Notes under the pieces: generated by a model | Told to the model about the DNA's origin: nothing | The model's database searches: none | The model's input: the letters and a program-made list of their open reading frames with translations, nothing else | From: Nostoc sp. CHAB 5715 | GTDB taxonomy: Bacteria; Cyanobacteriota; Cyanobacteriia; Cyanobacteriales; Nostocaceae | Direction of reading: 5' to 3' | Assembly: GCF_020829685.1 (NCBI RefSeq) | Contig: NZ_JAIVFR010000224.1 | Location: forward strand, 1-8,608 | Length of the DNA: 8,608 bases | Made by a program: the position numbers and the translations under genes | Part shown: piece by piece, positions 6,251-8,608 of the stretch | Layout: each line of letters opens with the position of its first letter | How positions within the stretch are numbered: the first letter of the stretch is position 1

Positions 6251-8098
6251 TCATGCTTTTTCATACAGTACTAAACTAGTAGGTTGCAATTTCACTTCTT
6301 GACCCACAGACAGATGTTCAGCAGCTTCAGAACCATGCCCAGACCATGAGGTATCAGCAGAGTCTAACAATTTATTAGCATTTTGCTCAAACGGCAGAGT
6401 CACTGTCACTGAAGACGAATTGAAGTTCATCACAAATATTAGTTCACTTGATTCGCACCAACGCCGCACGATGACCAACTGCTTGTCTTCATCGTTAGTC
6501 GCTTTGATGGAGTTACGCTCTTGATTCAAAAGTGCTGGATGCGTCTTGCGTAAATTAATTAACTGACGATACCAATCCCACAAAACTTTGTGCTTACCGT
6601 TATTACGTAATTCCCAATTGAGTTTAGACTTTAGGAAAGTTTCTGCCGATTCAGGATCTGGGGGATCATCTGCATAGTGAAATGCTTCAAATTCTTGTTT
6701 GCGTCCGGCTCGAACTGCTTGAATTAAATCAGGATCGGAGTGACTGACAAAGTAAATGAAGGGTGCTGTTTCGCCGTATTCTTCTCCCATAAATAACAGA
6801 GGTAAGTAGGGCGACAGTAGCACAGCGCCAGCAGCTAACTTTAATCCCTCAAAAGAGATTCGCTGGCTGAGGCGTTCTCCTTTCATTTGATTGCCGATTT
6901 GATCGTGATTCTGAATGCACACTGAAAACTGTGATAAGGGGCGATCGCGGCAAGATACGCCATGAAATCGCTTACGGTGTGGTGCGTACTTCCAATCGTA
7001 GATAAAAGTATCTTCATAAGCTTTCGCCAATTGAGCAGTTTGCCCAAAATCTTGGTAATATCCTTGGCGATCGCCTGTTAAAAGTGCGTGTAATGCATGG
7101 TGAAAATCATCACTCCACTGGGCATCAAGACCATATCCACCCAGTTCTGGCGGACGAATTATTTGCGGATTATTCATATCACTTTCGGCAATTAAATGGC
7201 GTTTCCATTTTTGCCCTTGTTGTGAGAAATGATGAACTGCTTCCGCCAGTTCCCACAGAAAATGCTTTGCCCCCAAGTCATAAATTGCTTGAATGGCATC
7301 CAGCCGCAATGCATCTATGTGGAAATCGCGCAACCAGTAAAGCGCATTTTGGATAAAATAATTTCGCACACCCTGACTATGGGCATCGTCGAAATTCATC
7401 GCATCGCCCCACGGCGTTTTATAGGTTTTAGTAAAGTAAGGCGCGAACTGACTCATATAATTGCCTTCTGGCCCAAAGTGGTTATACACCACATCCAGCA
7501 CTACGGCAATTCCGTGTTGGTGGCAAGCATTTACCAGTTGCTTCAGTTCGGCTGGGCTACCGTAGGAATTTTGCACAGCATAAGGGTAAACGCCATCATA
7601 ACCCCAGTTGCGGTATGCAAGAGTTGCTTCAATATGAGCATCTCCCGGAAACTGGGAGATGGGCATGATTTCAATGGCGTTAATTCCCAGTTCTTTCAAA
7701 TCCGGTAAGCGGGGAATAATAGCGGTGAAAGTTCCTTCAGGCGTAAATGTCCCAACGTGAAGTTCGTAGAAAATCATCGACTCCACAGGAACCCCAGCCC
7801 ATCCTTCATCAGTCCACTCAAACTGTTGATCGACAATTTGAGACGGCCCATGCACCCCTTCAGGTTGATACTGCGACGCGGGATCGGCAAAAGCGTCTTG
7901 TCCATTTAAGACATACCGATAAAGCGTGCCTGGATATACATCGCTTACTTTCGCTTGCCAGTATCCCTCAGACTGAGGCTTAAGCGGAATTAACTGCTGT
8001 TCTGGCGTCAAAATTTGTACTGTGACGCTCTCTAATAGCGGAGACCAAACTGTAAATTCACACTCTCCGTCACCCAAGTAGTTAGCACCAATTCTCAC
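6251..8098 (-). CDS. treZ: Malto-oligosyltrehalose trehalohydrolase (GH13)
   Basis: TreZ releases trehalose from maltooligosyl trehalose made by TreY. I prefer the GTG at 8098 (615 residues, beginning VRIGANYLGDGECEF) over the ATG at 8113: GGGAGGAT within the codons of the longer version is a strong Shine-Dalgarno sequence 6 nt before the GTG, and family members typically begin with a short M-(K/R)-IGANY start. Numbering from the GTG: an N-terminal E-set/CBM48-like domain (about 1-95), the ELHVGTFTPEGTF barrel entry (112-124), region I DVVYNH (202-207), nucleophile D267 in LRLDAIQAI, acid/base E305 in HLIAESD, and D399 in NHDQIGN. The 94-residue gap from E305 to D399 equals that in Sulfolobus TreZ as I recall it. 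A C-terminal beta-sandwich ends the protein. No signal peptide, hence cytosolic. First gene of the leftward tre cluster. Confidence 0.96.
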   Translation of the reverse strand: MRIGANYLGDGECEFTVWSPLLESVTVQILTPEQQLIPLKPQSEGYWQAKVSDVYPGTLYRYVLNGQDAFADPASQYQPEGVHGPSQIVDQQFEWTDEGWAGVPVESMIFYELHVGTFTPEGTFTAIIPRLPDLKELGINAIEIMPISQFPGDAHIEATLAYRNWGYDGVYPYAVQNSYGSPAELKQLVNACHQHGIAVVLDVVYNHFGPEGNYMSQFAPYFTKTYKTPWGDAMNFDDAHSQGVRNYFIQNALYWLRDFHIDALRLDAIQAIYDLGAKHFLWELAEAVHHFSQQGQKWKRHLIAESDMNNPQIIRPPELGGYGLDAQWSDDFHHALHALLTGDRQGYYQDFGQTAQLAKAYEDTFIYDWKYAPHRKRFHGVSCRDRPLSQFSVCIQNHDQIGNQMKGERLSQRISFEGLKLAAGAVLLSPYLPLLFMGEEYGETAPFIYFVSHSDPDLIQAVRAGRKQEFEAFHYADDPPDPESAETFLKSKLNWELRNNGKHKVLWDWYRQLINLRKTHPALLNQERNSIKATNDEDKQLVIVRRWCESSELIFVMNFNSSSVTVTLPFEQNANKLLDSADTSWSGHGSEAAEHLSVGQEVKLQPTSLVLYEKA

Positions 8099-8107
8099 GC
8101 AGTATCC
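8099..8107 (-). promoter_or_regulatory. Shine-Dalgarno sequence deciding the treZ start
   Basis: On the minus strand GGAGGATAC-TGC-GTG places a GGAGG core 6-7 nt before the GTG at 8098. It overlaps the in-frame ATG at 8113, which itself has only CTGGAACTG upstream and no good ribosome binding site. treY and treH have no comparable site. Confidence 0.65.
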
Positions 8108-8113
8108 TCCCAT

Positions 8114-8440
8114 CAGTTCCAGTTTGTTGTGCCGAATTATGGCGCGATCGCAAATGTCATTGATTGCACAATATTTACAAACACGCCAGATAGCATAATG
8201 GTTGGTCTACCGGGCTTTTAGCTAGCACCTGTAGGCGGATTTTTGACCAAAAAAATTCTCTCTAATGATAAATAAGGGGGCAAGAGTTTGGAGAGACGCG
8301 ATTAATCACGTCTGTACAGGAGTTTGGAAATCTACAAAGGTGGGTAAAGCTTGGTGTAGCTGCGGTTTTTAACGGACTATTTACAGCAGTTTTCATGTAT
8401 TTGAACCACATCTGTTGTAGGGGTAAAGCGCATTGCTCAT
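8114..8440. other. treZ upstream region, no gene seen
   Basis: There is no supportable coding frame here. On the minus strand a CATAAT hexamer (8136-8141) lies about 38 nt before the treZ GTG and could be a -10 element, but no acceptable -35 sits 16-18 nt further upstream. One HIP1 octamer is at 8144-8151. No NtcA-type GTA-N8-TAC site was found. The distal part (8281-8440) resembles dispersed Nostoc repeat sequence, including the palindrome listed at 8295. Confidence 0.5.
8295..8312. repeat. GACGCGATTAATCACGTC imperfect palindrome of a dispersed family
   Basis: GACGCGATT (8295-8303) pairs with AATCACGTC (8304-8312) with one mismatch. The GAGACGCGATnnATCGCGTC type is a very frequent intergenic motif in Nostoc-like genomes as I recall. 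The following GTCTGTACAGG recurs at about 1235-1245, indicating shared repeat material at both ends of the window. Confidence 0.5.
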
Positions 8441-8446
8441 TGGTGT

Positions 8447-8476
8447 CAACTTAAGCTAAAAATAGCTTAACTGTTG
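8447..8476. repeat. TTAAGCTA-AAAA-TAGCTTAA hairpin
   Basis: An 8-bp perfect inverted repeat, TTAAGCTA (8451-8458) with TAGCTTAA (8463-8470), has a 4-nt AAAA loop. CAAC (8447-8450) and GTTG (8473-8476) extend the stem across a 2-nt bulge. It is separate from, but directly next to, the palindrome chain that begins at 8489, and on the minus strand it would be transcribed last of the group. Confidence 0.7.
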
Positions 8477-8488
8477 GCCTCCTCACCC

Positions 8489-8608
8489 GCCAGAGAATGA
8501 ATTCTCTGGCTAATAGCTAAAGTCTACTGAAGTAGACTCAAGATTTTGGGGGATATTTAGTAATCTTTAGATTACTTTAGCTATTAGCAAGGAACTTCAG
8601 TTCCTTGC
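8489..8608. repeat. Chain of five overlapping perfect inverted repeats, truncated by window end
   Basis: The 120 bp contain five perfect inverted repeats. GCCAGAGAAT/ATTCTCTGGC is at 8489-8510. GCTAATAGCTAAAGT (8509-8523) pairs with ACTTTAGCTATTAGC (8574-8588), enclosing AGTCTACT/AGTAGACT (8521-8538) and AGTAATCT/AGATTACT (8559-8576). GCAAGGAACT/AGTTCCTTGC is at 8587-8608. Each neighbour shares 2-3 bp with the 15-bp outer stem. Only about 20 bp in the middle (8539-8558) is unpaired. It looks like a dispersed palindromic element, a MITE-like remnant or a structured RNA; I cannot decide which. The last palindrome ends exactly at the window edge, so the element may continue. Confidence 0.8.

Noticed and set aside
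7084..7983. Plus-strand frames opposite treZ, including a 159-residue one
   Set aside because: treZ coding is unambiguous on the other strand. The long antisense frame shows no domain and follows from codon composition.
8114..8440. NtcA or other defined operator upstream of treZ
   Set aside because: No GTA-N8-TAC or other clear operator was found; only an isolated CATAAT hexamer without a matching -35.
1..8608. tRNA, rRNA or intact insertion sequence
   Set aside because: No tRNA cloverleaf with TTCGA-type T-arm and anticodon, no rRNA segments and no transposase frame could be found by eye.

Overview
The window is chromosomal DNA from a filamentous, heterocystous-type cyanobacterium (Nostoc/Anabaena group). 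The evidence is at least 15 copies of the HIP1 octamer GCGATCGC, a Uma2-family nuclease gene, an intergenic space crowded with short dispersed and tandem repeats, and a three-gene trehalose cluster of the kind known from Anabaena sp. PCC 7120 and Nostoc punctiforme. The genus assignment is an inference from these features.

Layout: all genes lie on the minus strand, so transcription runs from right to left. At the right edge (8441-8608) is a dense chain of perfect inverted repeats. Next comes the treZ upstream region, then treZ (6251-8098, with a preferred GTG start), a 324-bp gap filled by two tandem arrays (a 21-bp unit and a 9-bp unit), treY (3128-5926), a 281-bp gap made of dispersed and inverted repeats, and treH (1335-2846). 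A probable bidirectional terminator lies at 1174-1201. Left of it are a 43-codon 5' remnant of a BrnT-type toxin gene (874-1005), an intact Uma2-family gene (230-850), and a long hairpin at 43-103.

How the genes work together: TreY isomerises the reducing-end linkage of a maltooligosaccharide (from glycogen or starch-like polymer) into an alpha,alpha-1,1 bond. TreZ then cuts free trehalose from that end. TreH hydrolyses trehalose to two glucoses. Synthesis and breakdown are thus encoded side by side, and in desiccation-tolerant cyanobacteria this cluster is linked to trehalose accumulation during water loss. All three enzymes keep their family catalytic residues.

No undescribed enzymatic system is evident. 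The unusual material is non-coding: repeats fill both gaps between the tre genes and lie right up against the treY start codon, and the right-edge palindrome chain has a nested, mutually overlapping architecture that looks like a mobile or structured element. The truncated brnT in front of the Uma2 gene is a small decayed gene that standard ORF calling in this window misses.
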